NCBI GenBank assembly: GCA_028554645.1
Contig: JAQOOI010000076.1
Coordinates: 868,001 to 932,000 of the forward strand
From: Omphalotus guepiniiformis
Lineage: Eukaryota; Basidiomycota; Agaricomycetes; Agaricales; Omphalotaceae
Length of the DNA stretch: 64,000 bases
Direction of reading: 5' to 3'
How positions within the stretch are numbered: position 1 is the first letter of the stretch; each line of letters begins with the position of its first letter. The notes under the pieces were generated by a model. It was not told the DNA's origin, searched no databases, and saw only the letters and a program-made list of their open reading frames with translations. The position numbers were made by a program, and so were the translations under genes. Shown in pieces: positions 48,367 through 57,300 of the stretch.

Positions 48367-49434
48367 TCAGCTCCGTCTGGCCGTACCACGAGCAGTAGTA
48401 GGTAGTCTGGATGAATTCGCTGTTGGGTTTGCGCGTGATATCCCTCGAGTTGTTGTCGCTACCAGAAGGGAATAGATTAGCACTCCTTGGGCAAAAGTAG
48501 CACAGTATAGCCGCAACAAACCTCGCGTAGATGTACCTCTCATTCCTCGCATAGAAGCTCTCGTGCCTCTAACGCCTCTGACTCCACCTCTGGACGCGGT
48601 TTGAGTCTTTTTGTCTTTCTCAAGCCGCTCTGTTTCTTCTCGATCTCTTCGTTCCTGTGCTTCTCTTTCCAGGCGCTCTTGCTCCCGTTTAGCAGCTAAT
48701 GCACGCTCCTCGGCCTCTTTCTGAGCTCTTTCGATCGCTTCTGCTCTTTCACGTTCGAGAGTGACTATGTCCTATAAATAATTGCAAGTGGGTGATGAGC
48801 TGAAGCATGAGAGAGTGACTATGTCCATGTCAGCGCCCTCCCAGTCCTCATCAAAGATCAAACGAGCAAAATCCTCAGATTTCGCTAATATGTTGACATA
48901 TCTATTCAACAAGCCTTCCGTTTGTTCAAGTTGCTGAGAAATGCGCTGTCCAAACCTACTGAATCAGCCATGAATGGAGGTCTTTCAATGCACACATACC
49001 TCATTCGCAGAACCAACGTCTTCGAGCGCGTCGTTGAACGACGAAAAGGCTGCATTCAATTTCTTGAGTATGAAGATATCACTTTGAAGTTTTTCTTCTC
49101 GCATCTTTCCGGCAAGCCTCCTCGCCTTCTCTCGATCTTCCTCGTTCATCTCCTCTTCCTCATCAGAAACTCTGATGTCTCGCTGAGTTGCTTCATGGTC
49201 CGAATCTTCACCATCTTCGTTCTCATCGCTACGCGATCGACGCGTCGGAACAGGTGTGGTGGGCGAAGGAGGGCGGGCTAGCAAGCTGAAAGGTTTCTCA
49301 AAGATGCGCGGTCGATCTGCCAGGGATAACTCGGAAATTGAAAACTCGTCATCTCCGTTTCCTGGTAGCACTGGCGATTCTGACAAGAGACGCGAACCGC
49401 TTGCAGACAGGTTCAGGTCGGACGAAGAGTCCAT
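48367..49434 (-). CDS. DUO1: DASH/Dam1 kinetochore complex subunit Duo1
   Basis: Subunit of the microtubule-encircling DASH complex, found only in fungi. Start at 49434 (MDSSSDLNLSASGSRLLS). After an acidic Ser-rich N-terminus the family core reads KMREEKLQSDIFILKKLNAA then FSSFNDALEDVGSANE and LEQTEGLLNRYVNILAKSED. A long Glu/Arg coiled coil follows (ERERAEAIERAQKEAEERAL). The C-terminus is Arg/Gly-rich: GGVRGVRGTRASMRGMRGTS, then across an intron TTTRGISRANPTANSSRLPT and TARRS at the stop 48367. Four exons. The basic tail likely contacts DNA or tubulin. Confidence 0.92.
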
Positions 49435-49527
49435 GTCCAAGATACTAAATTGATGATTGTCTTTGTTGATTGCCGCTTAGCTTACTTTCTACAAATACTA
49501 CAAATACTAGAGGATACATAGATCTTC

Positions 49528-51301
49528 TCAGGAGCCTTCATCAAGTACACTAATTACCTTTTGAACAACGCAGGCGATGAAACGGATGTATCGACCAAGA
49601 TCTTTGGTGAAGGACGCCCGAAAAAGGCGGTACTTTCTAGATAATCAGTCAAAGAACTTCAAGGCAAAACAGTAGCTTACTTTGCTTGTCCTGGTATCAA
49701 CGTTCGTAGGTCTCTGATTGGAGATCTAGGGTCGTATTTAGGTTCATGTACAATGCTTTGGACGTGAGATGGCTGCGACATCCCAATCAAACCCAACAAG
49801 TCCTCCTTGGACTTACCGCTGTGCCTTGAAGAGACATCAGCACTACAGAATCGTGGACTAGTACTAGTGGTGACGCCGACATCTTTGACTTGCTTGTGCA
49901 CTGCACTCCCTGGAGTACATTGCATCCTGGTCTCTCGCTCTTCATCGCAGCGCAAAGTGATCCGCTCAAAGTTCAATCCTTGCATTACATCCTGTGTAGT
50001 AGACAGATGAGGGGAGTTAATTGGACTGAGAAGTCTTCCTGGGGTGACATCCTCTGGTCCTGAAGACTCATCGGAATCAGACCCAGAATCAGACGGATAT
50101 GACTCAACGTCCGAGAGATCTGCTACGATGATAGTGACGGTGGGAGAGCGTGTCGCTTCAGCAGACGACCTCCTGCGAGTTCGATTACGAACGGATGGCG
50201 TGCTCGAAGAACCGCTGTGTACTGCTCGGATGGATGAATGGGCCAGAGAAGGGGTCCTGGGAGGTGTTTTATTTCTAGAGGGCCTCTTCTCTCGTCCATT
50301 TACCCTTGAATCAACAGGTGCTACAGGGCTTCCAAGCAGCGATCTCACTGGCAGGGTAGGAGAATGTTCCCTCTTAGAGACCATCTCACTCTCTCCATGA
50401 ACATGCCGACTGCAATTGGGCGAGTTTGATACAGGCACGCTCTGGGATAAGAATTCCTTCTTTGCCACGCGTGCACCGTTCTGACTATCTTCCCCACAAT
50501 GCGCTCGCCTCTTGCCGATGGCTTTATTAGTTTTCGGAGATGGCGTACCACGGATGGTGACATTAGGATGTAAACCAGGATAGCGAGTATCAGGTTCAAA
50601 ACCAGGACCTATAACAGGCGAAGCGGATGCGGATGCTGAAACTGGAGATCCTGGTGCTCGTACAGTGGACGTTATGGGGTCTATCTCCCTCACATAGCCA
50701 TTCTCCAACGCTTTTTGATAAGCGGCTCTGGCCTCACTTTCGGTGGCGTAGCTCTTATGCTGGGATCCAGCACGACCAATAAGAGGAGCAACTTCCAACC
50801 TATATCATGGTCACAATCACTTCATGAGGAACACGAATTCAGGACGAGACTATAGAATTTACCAATCCGAAAATACTCCAACACGTCGTCCAGCAATAAC
50901 AACGTACCACTTCTTGGGTATAAAAGTCGCGTGTGGTTTGAGGTCCAGCGGAGAAGAACAAAGTTGTGAAGTAGGAGGCAAGGACGTTGCCATTGGAGAG
51001 TCTGTTCCGCTTGATGTGGACGCTGTGTTTCGCGGACGCACAAACTCGGAATCCACTACACGGCGGACATGTCCACTGTCCAGCGCTCGTTGATAAACAA
51101 TTCTGGCTTCACTTTCACTGCCGTAGCTTCTGTATTGAGCTCCAGCAACGCGACTGACAAGCGGTACAACGTCTAACCTATTAAATAATAATTGACACTC
51201 GGCACTTGAGACGACAATCAAAGTTTAGGATGCTCTACTTACCAGTCCGTAAAGACCCCTACCTGATGTCCGACAATAACGACATACCACTTCTTGGCCA
51301 T
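49528..51301 (-). CDS. Protein with two tandem RNase H1 N-terminal (viroplasmin/HBD) domains
   Basis: Start at 51301. Domain 1: MAKKWYVVIVGHQVGVFTDW spliced to LDVVPLVSRVAGAQYRSYGS then ESEARIVYQRALDSGHVR. Domain 2: KKWYVVIAGRRVGVFSDW spliced to LEVAPLIGRAGSQHKSYATE then SEARAAYQKALENGYV. Both keep the W-Y-V-V, G-V-F, W and K/R-S-Y pattern of the hybrid-binding domain that in RNase H1 binds RNA:DNA duplexes. No RNase H catalytic domain follows; instead there are about 330 disordered Ser/Pro/Arg-rich residues. A last intron (GTAAGC...TCTAG) appends a short segment ending SVLDEGS at 49528. An intron falls at the same place in both domains, so the repeat arose by internal duplication. The 3' LTR of the retrotransposon ends 51 bp upstream. 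Confidence 0.82.
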
Positions 51302-51347
51302 AGTTGGTGAAGCAGCCCAACAGTCGTAGGAAGCATTCAAGTCTTTC

Positions 51348-51352
51348 CAAAT
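51348..51352. repeat. Target site duplication CAAAT, left
   Basis: CAAAT directly left of the left LTR matches 56651-56655 directly right of the right LTR, the 5-bp duplication expected for Ty1/copia integration. Confidence 0.95.
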
Positions 51353-51536
51353 TGTAAGTCAAGAATAAGTATGATATCCTCAGTGCACACCAATCAAGTG
51401 TGTAAAAACTCGTATTGTGTATCTACCTGTAAGTCAAGAATAAGTATGATATCTACAAACAGGTTAGCACATCACTTGTACATAGGTATAATATAGAGCT
51501 TACCCTCAGTGCACACCAATCAAGTGTGTAAAAACT
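51353..51536 (-). repeat. Internal direct repeat with intron-like insert in the LTR
   Basis: Repeat copy without insert at 51353-51410, spacer of 17 bp at 51411-51427, repeat copy with insert at 51428-51536. The insert (51453-51503) on the minus strand begins GTAAGCTC, contains GTGCTAACCTG eleven bases before its end, and ends TTTGTAG. Removing it at the GT and AG gives exactly the other copy. The right LTR has the same arrangement (insert at 56291-56341). Confidence 0.9.
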
Positions 51537-51812
51537 GAGGGGGGCTCGACGATCGTGTATGTAAGTTATAACTAAACGGAATGACTGTAGGTAGCGAAAG
51601 CGTGTATCAGTAACGAAGGCGTGTATATGTAATATGTAACTAGCGACGGTCTCGAATATATTAAGTACGGGATATAAAACGCATTAGTTGCGAGGCGGGA
51701 AGGTAGTGAGTAACGTGTTTGAAATGTAGTGAAAAGAATATGTAACTACTTAGAAATTGGGAACGTACGTGCAGGGCTTAAACACTCCAATCGTTATGTG
51801 CTTTGTCCAACA
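51353..51812 (-). repeat. LTR, left copy (3' LTR of the element)
   Basis: 460 bp, TGT...ACA ends, reading the same as 56191-56650 at every position I compared. The U5 end (left side here) contains a 58-bp segment twice: 51353-51410 and 51428-51536, the latter interrupted by 51 bp at 51453-51503. Because the element and the next gene are both on the minus strand, this LTR points its U3 promoter towards the tandem-HBD gene. Confidence 0.95.
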
Positions 51813-51820
51813 CTCCCCTA
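51813..51820 (-). other. Polypurine tract of the retrotransposon
   Basis: Minus-strand AGGGGAG directly before the 3' LTR, overlapping the Gag-Pol stop codon TAG. It is short but in the required position for plus-strand priming. Confidence 0.6.
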
Positions 51821-54800
51821 GACCTGCATGTTCGTTCCGGCGTATAACATGAGACCAATCTGCCGACGATGCAGGATCGATCCTAGCCCCTTCGTTAGGA
51901 TATCCGCAGGGTTATCCTCGCTGGGAACGTAGACCACCTTGAGATCACCACGATCGACCGCGTCGCGAAGATAATGATATCGAATGTCAATATGCTTCAC
52001 CCTAGCATGGAACTTAGGGTTCTGAGCCAGCGTGATTGAACCTTTGTTGTCAGCGTGAATGAGAGACGGGAGAGGCACACCATGCCCAATCTCGACAAGG
52101 AAGTGGTGGATCCACCGAGCCTGTTGAGCACCTTTCGCCAACGCAATGTATTCCGCTTCCGTTGTAGAGAGAGCGACGACGTCCTGTCGTTTGGACATCC
52201 AGAAGGTAGGTCCCCCAGCTATGAACGTGACGACGCCAGTAGTAGACCTTCGAGAGTCGATACACGAAGCAAAGTCCGCATCCACGTATGTCACCGGATT
52301 AAGACCTGATGGTGCGTCACGTCGATACGTGATCGAGTAATGTTTCGTGCCAGAGATATATCGAAGGAGGTGGAGCAAGGCATTCCAGTGGGCACGACCA
52401 GGATTATGATTGAAACGACTAAGGAGGTTAGCAGCGTACGCAATGTCTGGTCGACACGCCGCCTGACCAAATTGTACAGCCCCTACAATTTCAGCGTATG
52501 GCTTATCCTTCATAAATGTTATCTCCTCCTCTGTCTTCGGTGCCTGATTAATGGAGAGTACAAGACCTGGGGGTAGAGGTGTAGCCTTGGGTTTTAAGTC
52601 CAGCATCCTATGTTTCGCCAGAAGTCGGTCCCAGTACGCTTCCATGGACAAGGTCGCTACTCCTTCGGTCCTGTCATGTGTGAGACGCATACCTAGAGCG
52701 AACTGGACGCTTTCCGTGTCCTTAATCCGATATGCCTTCCCAATCTCCCCCTTTGCACGATCCCTCTCGTGCTCTGAAGACGAACCCCCCAATGTGTCGT
52801 CGGTATACGTACCCGTGATCGTCTCCCCTGACGTCGATACACGACTACGCACACACTGGTCAGCCTGCGACCTTCGGTACCCCAGCTCCTGGTATGTACC
52901 ATCCAGCTTCCTCCACCAGTTCCGTCCCGCTTGCATTGTCCCGTATATGGACTTGTTAAGCTTCAAGACCTTCCCAGATCCTCTCCCTTCGAAACCTTCA
53001 GGCGGCCACACATATATGTCCTCATCCATCTCAGCGTTCAGGTACGCAGATGTGAAGTCAATCTGCCATATGTAGAACCCGAGAACTACCCATACCGCAA
53101 TTAGTACACGCAAGGATTCGAAACGCATTACCGCCGCAAAAGTTTCCTGGTAATCCTTCCCTGGTTCTTGGCGTCCTCCGTTAACCACCAATCTAGCTTT
53201 TTCATCGACTATGTCTCCGTCGCCGTTGAGTTTGTGAGCGAAGACCCAGAGAGGTACTAGAATTGTCGCGTTAGCGGGAGGATCTTGGAGTGGCCCAAAA
53301 ACACCAAATTCCTTCATCCTCGTCTTTTCTTTCTCGATTGCTCCCGCCCATCTATCCGGTTCTTGCATGGCTCCGTTGAAACTCTTTGGCACCTGCGGAA
53401 TACCCATTGCGATTAACGCAACATTGAACTCGCAGTCGACCTCTCCTAAATCGTCCACCATCTTGGCTAAGTTGGCTCGCGTAGGTCTATCATCAGTAGC
53501 CCAGGCTTCCCCTGATTCCCGTGCCGTGATCTCACGTTGTTGAGACTCGTTAGAGGAGACTAGAGCAGGAGAAGGTGTGTGGTTTCGAGGAGAACGGCGA
53601 AGTTGAACAGCAGGTTGGTTTGTGGGCGGCTGTGGGTCCACGTTTGGCATTTGATCGGCAATTTCGACCCTGACGTCCTCGGCATCCGCATTAACCCCAG
53701 TGACTTCGTCGAGTTGTGAAGATGTCGCAGTGCCGGATGTATCATCCTCTCCATTCTCCCCTACATTCGGTACCAGTGTCCTATGCCCACGTCCTTCTTC
53801 AAACACAACATCGCGACTCTGGATGATGGAGCCTGAGGGCATGTAGAGTAGGTAGCAACCACGCTCCCCGTATCCTACCAATCTCCCCTCAACCGCCCTT
53901 CCGTCCAACTTTCCAGGTGAACCGTCTACAATTGTTGCCCATGCACGTGCCCCAAACGGTCGTAAATGAGCAACACTCTGCCGTCGTTTCAACCATAACT
54001 GCAAGGGAACCTGTGACTTCGAACGCGACGCGGGGAGAAGATTGTCGGTGTAGACGACATATGCAGCCGCCATCGCCCACAGTGAGGGTGGTAAACCTGA
54101 GTCGTGCAAGAGAGTTCGGACGCGATCGAAAATGGAGCGGTGACGTCGCTCTGCCACACCATTCGCCGCAGATGAGTGGGCAGGTATGAACTCGAGCCGA
54201 ATGCCATGTTTGTTTGCCCATGCATGCCAAAGTTGGTTGTCAAATTCTCGACCGTTGTCTACGCGTACGCTTAGTAGTTTCTGTCCTGTCTCCTTCTCTG
54301 CACTGACTCTAAACTTCTCCATCGCATCTAGGGTAGTCTCAGCCTCCTTATTCTTCAGGTAGAAGTCGGTGGTGCGAGACGTATGACCGTCTACTATAGG
54401 CATGGAGTATAGGAGACCCCCCCGTGCTGGGGTCCTCATAGGGCCGGTGAGATCAACGTGGACGCGTTCTAATGGCCTTGACTCTCGCGGCACTTCAGCG
54501 TCGAAGGGTCTTCGAGTCGCTTTCCCCACCAAGCAGTCTACGCATTTCCCATTCACTGAAGTACCCTTCACCTCCAAGTCATCCACGAGGTTCTGTCTAA
54601 GCAATGTTTCGATACGGTCAATTCCTGCATGCGCAAAACGTCGATGCCACGTCTCGAGGTCTACAGGACGTCGCAGGGAACGGGTCTGAGCAGCGAGAGC
54701 TTTCTTAGGAGCTTTTGGAAGACGGTATAAGCGGTGAGACCCTATGCCGGTTAGGAAGTGTTTGCCGCTGGGTGTAAAGAACTTCGCCTGCTTGTTTCCG

Positions 54801-56104
54801 AAGATCAAATGGTACCCCAACTCGTCTAAGGCCCCCACAGACACCAGGTCATTGGTAATATTAGGTGCGTGTAAGGCTTCCTCGAAAATAAGGACTACTT
54901 CCTGATCCCCCTCATAGAAGACTTTCCTCGCACGTCCTCGGCCTACGATCCTAAACGAAGTGCTCTCCTCGGACGATTGACCTGATCTCTCGTAAGGAGT
55001 ATATGTCAGGAAATCCTCCCGACTGCGAAAGAAGTGGTCTGTGGCAGCTGAGTCTGCATATACCTCGCCAGGTACGCGATCGGACATCACAGAGTTCATC
55101 GCGTAGTGCTCGCGGGGTTCGGCACTAGCGGCGTTAGCACTAGGCACGGTTATTTCCACAGAATCTTTCCTCCCTCGCCACCACGCGGGATACTGGCCTT
55201 CCTTCCCTCCTCCCTTCCTATAGCATTCCTCCTTCGTGTGGCCGTCTCGAGCACAATTCTCGCACTTCTTCCCATTCCTTGGACCCTTGGAGAACTTAGC
55301 GCTTATCCTGCGCTCTAGCTCTTCAATCTTGGTCAACACTGCGGCATGCGCTTGCGAACCAAGCTGGGATCCCGACATGGCATCATCTCCACGGTTTTCC
55401 ACACGTGAGTAAGATAACGAAATCTGCTGGATTACTGAACCTGACGTGGGGTATAAAGCCGATGACGCGAGCAAATTCTGGATGATAGTGTCGAAATCTT
55501 TGGATGGAAATGCGGCCAGGATGATCTGCCGAAATGCTGTGTCGTCTATCTTGTTCCCTGCTTCCACTGCCTCCTGACGTAGAGACCTGAGGGTCTTGAA
55601 GAAGTTATCCAAAGCTTCTCCTCCCTTGAAGACATAGGATCGAAGTTTCCTCTCTGTCAGCACTTTCCGCATCTCGTCCTTCGCCGCATACTCGGTGTCG
55701 AATGCGACCATCAACTCGCGGGCAGTCATAGTGTCGGCATCAGCAATAAGCGAAGGGAGATAGTCCACATGGGCCTCGATGACTCCTTTCGCGCGATCGT
55801 TGCGGAACCTCCATTCCTCGAACGACGGGATAATCGAATAGACTGGGGTTGACGCAGTGGTGGGAAGGGCCTGACTCGGGGTTGACGTCGCTTCTCCGGC
55901 TTCTGGGGTGGGGGCCGTGACAACTACCACAACCTCGGATGGCTTCTTGATAGAATCATCTATGTAGCCTATCAATCCTTGGGCGCGAAGTGCGTTTTCG
56001 ATTTTGCGTTTTACTGGCTTCCAACTGACTCGGATTCCTCCATCGAACTTCTGGTCTTCTGCGACTTCGAGAATCGGCGGAGGGATAGCTCCGTTGCTGG
56101 CCAT
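51818..56104 (-). CDS. Ty1/copia Gag-Pol polyprotein
   Basis: 1428 residues without frameshift or stop. Gag-like region (about 90-260, EEWRFRNDRAKGVIEAHV), zinc knuckle CENCARDGHTKEEC at 281-294, aspartic protease motif YADSAATDHF at 349-358, integrase HHCC zinc region (His 487 and 492, Cys 521 and 524), integrase catalytic Asp 551, Asp 616 (RVDNGREFD) and Glu 652 (NGVAERRHR), reverse transcriptase QIDFTSAYLNAE at about 1014 and the catalytic YTDD at 1100-1103, and RNase H acids at Asp 1275, Glu 1316-1318, Asp 1352 and Asp 1401. Gag and Pol lie in one frame, as in copia. The RT box is YTDD instead of the common YVDD, and the protease has DSA where DSG is usual. Confidence 0.96.
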   Translation of the reverse strand: MASNGAIPPPILEVAEDQKFDGGIRVSWKPVKRKIENALRAQGLIGYIDDSIKKPSEVVVVVTAPTPEAGEATSTPSQALPTTASTPVYSIIPSFEEWRFRNDRAKGVIEAHVDYLPSLIADADTMTARELMVAFDTEYAAKDEMRKVLTERKLRSYVFKGGEALDNFFKTLRSLRQEAVEAGNKIDDTAFRQIILAAFPSKDFDTIIQNLLASSALYPTSGSVIQQISLSYSRVENRGDDAMSGSQLGSQAHAAVLTKIEELERRISAKFSKGPRNGKKCENCARDGHTKEECYRKGGGKEGQYPAWWRGRKDSVEITVPSANAASAEPREHYAMNSVMSDRVPGEVYADSAATDHFFRSREDFLTYTPYERSGQSSEESTSFRIVGRGRARKVFYEGDQEVVLIFEEALHAPNITNDLVSVGALDELGYHLIFGNKQAKFFTPSGKHFLTGIGSHRLYRLPKAPKKALAAQTRSLRRPVDLETWHRRFAHAGIDRIETLLRQNLVDDLEVKGTSVNGKCVDCLVGKATRRPFDAEVPRESRPLERVHVDLTGPMRTPARGGLLYSMPIVDGHTSRTTDFYLKNKEAETTLDAMEKFRVSAEKETGQKLLSVRVDNGREFDNQLWHAWANKHGIRLEFIPAHSSAANGVAERRHRSIFDRVRTLLHDSGLPPSLWAMAAAYVVYTDNLLPASRSKSQVPLQLWLKRRQSVAHLRPFGARAWATIVDGSPGKLDGRAVEGRLVGYGERGCYLLYMPSGSIIQSRDVVFEEGRGHRTLVPNVGENGEDDTSGTATSSQLDEVTGVNADAEDVRVEIADQMPNVDPQPPTNQPAVQLRRSPRNHTPSPALVSSNESQQREITARESGEAWATDDRPTRANLAKMVDDLGEVDCEFNVALIAMGIPQVPKSFNGAMQEPDRWAGAIEKEKTRMKEFGVFGPLQDPPANATILVPLWVFAHKLNGDGDIVDEKARLVVNGGRQEPGKDYQETFAAVMRFESLRVLIAVWVVLGFYIWQIDFTSAYLNAEMDEDIYVWPPEGFEGRGSGKVLKLNKSIYGTMQAGRNWWRKLDGTYQELGYRRSQADQCVRSRVSTSGETITGTYTDDTLGGSSSEHERDRAKGEIGKAYRIKDTESVQFALGMRLTHDRTEGVATLSMEAYWDRLLAKHRMLDLKPKATPLPPGLVLSINQAPKTEEEITFMKDKPYAEIVGAVQFGQAACRPDIAYAANLLSRFNHNPGRAHWNALLHLLRYISGTKHYSITYRRDAPSGLNPVTYVDADFASCIDSRRSTTGVVTFIAGGPTFWMSKRQDVVALSTTEAEYIALAKGAQQARWIHHFLVEIGHGVPLPSLIHADNKGSITLAQNPKFHARVKHIDIRYHYLRDAVDRGDLKVVYVPSEDNPADILTKGLGSILHRRQIGLMLYAGTNMQV

Positions 56105-56178
56105 ATCTTTGTATCTTTCGGGGTTGATGTGAGTTTTCTGTGATTGGCTATTCTTTCTTCAGGGTTTAGCAGCGGGCG

Positions 56179-56190
56179 GGGCCCATAACC
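56179..56190 (-). other. Primer binding site, half-tRNA initiator-Met type
   Basis: Directly after the 5' LTR the element reads GGTTATGGGCCC. This is complementary to the anticodon loop of initiator tRNA-Met (CAU followed by AACC), not to a tRNA 3' CCA end. Drosophila copia is known to prime from such an internal site on a tRNA-Met half. Confidence 0.7.
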
Positions 56191-56650
56191 TGTAAGTCAA
56201 GAATAAGTATGATATCCTCAGTGCACACCAATCAAGTGTGTAAAAACTCGTATTGTGTATCTACCTGTAAGTCAAGAATAAGTATGATATCTACAAACAG
56301 GTTAGCACATCACTTGTACATAGGTATAATATAGAGCTTACCCTCAGTGCACACCAATCAAGTGTGTAAAAACTGAGGGGGGCTCGACGATCGTGTATGT
56401 AAGTTATAACTAAACGGAATGACTGTAGGTAGCGAAAGCGTGTATCAGTAACGAAGGCGTGTATATGTAATATGTAACTAGCGACGGTCTCGAATATATT
56501 AAGTACGGGATATAAAACGCATTAGTTGCGAGGCGGGAAGGTAGTGAGTAACGTGTTTGAAATGTAGTGAAAAGAATATGTAACTACTTAGAAATTGGGA
56601 ACGTACGTGCAGGGCTTAAACACTCCAATCGTTATGTGCTTTGTCCAACA
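56191..56650 (-). repeat. LTR, right copy (5' LTR of the element)
   Basis: 460 bp with TGT...ACA ends, matching the left LTR. Its transcription would start on the minus strand and run through the 51-bp intron-like block (56291-56341) before the primer binding site and the Gag-Pol ATG at 56104, leaving an 86-base leader after the LTR. Confidence 0.95.
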
Positions 56651-56655
56651 CAAAT
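56651..56655. repeat. Target site duplication CAAAT, right
   Basis: Second copy of the 5-bp duplication. Beyond it the sequence up to about 56720 continues the original promoter of the tandem-HBD gene. Confidence 0.95.
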
Positions 56656-56769
56656 GAAAGTTGAAACGCTGCCGTTATACTGAAGTTGAATAAGTAAAAC
56701 CAAAAAGCTAATCACAGAAAACACGAGACCGTGGACAAAATTTGACTTCAACCTTATATTTTGATTCAG

Positions 56770-57300
56770 GTCTCCCTGCATGGCCATTCTTCAGCACTCT
56801 CTGAAAAGCAGCTCTGGCCTCACTTTCGATGGCAAAGCTCTTATGTTGGGGATTCACAGTGACCAACAAGAGGAGGAACTTTCAACTCATATCATGGTCA
56901 CAAAGAAGAACACGAGTGAGAGTAAGGTTTACCATTCACAACGTACCACTTCGGGCACAGAAGACGAGTGTGATCTGTGGTCAATTTGTGAAGTAGGAGG
57001 CGAGAATGTTGCGGTTGGAAGGTCTGGTGGCGTAAAGTTGGAATTCACTGCACGGACATGTCCACTTTCTAGCGCTCTGAGTCGTTGTAAAACAGCGTTT
57101 CTGCCTTCAATTTCACTGCTGTAGCTTGTGTATTGAGATCCAGGAACGCGGCCAACAAGCGCAATCTTAACCTATATTCACATTCATCTGAGACGATAGA
57201 ATGTCGTACTTACCAGTAAAGTCACCCACCTGATGTCCGACAATAACATCGTACGTGTTCTGATGCAGCCTAGCAGTCGTAACTGTTCAAGTCTTCTGAA
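56770..57300 (-). pseudogene. Decayed copy of the tandem RNase H1 N-domain gene
   Basis: The minus strand aligns by eye along its whole length with 50690-51301. The start codon and the first residues are lost, but YDVIVGHQVGDFT remains, then after the same intron position GRVPGSQYTSYSSEIEGRNA and ALESGHVRAVNSNF, matching domain 1 and its linker. Domain 2 is broken by stops (VVRCEW then stop; LKVPPLVGH then stop within SPT). Upstream, 57320-57360 resembles 56680-56715 (both contain AATAAGTAAA and AAAAGCT), so the promoter was duplicated too. It is a tandem gene duplicate, now non-functional. Confidence 0.8.

Larger units (their letters stand above)
51353..56650 (-). mobile_element. Full-length Ty1/copia LTR retrotransposon
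   Basis: 5298 bp: two 460-bp LTRs that appear identical, 5-bp target duplication CAAAT, a primer binding site next to the 5' LTR, one uninterrupted Gag-Pol frame of 1428 codons on the minus strand, and a short polypurine run before the 3' LTR. Domain order protease, integrase, reverse transcriptase, RNase H defines Ty1/copia (Pseudoviridae). All parts needed for transposition look intact, so the insertion is recent and the element may still be active. Confidence 0.96.

Noticed and set aside
48051..48389. Minus-strand open frame of 112 codons after DUO1
   Set aside because: No recognisable sequence, no good start, and it overlaps the DUO1 terminal exon in another frame.
51541..51640. Short imperfect repeats (GAAAGCGTGTAT / GAAGGCGTGTAT) inside the LTR as enhancer elements
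   Set aside because: Only two imperfect copies; too little to call regulatory, though kept in mind as part of U3.
53100..53120. GGATTCGAA motif resembling a reverse tRNA T-arm
   Set aside because: It lies inside the reverse transcriptase coding region of the retrotransposon and has no tRNA structure.
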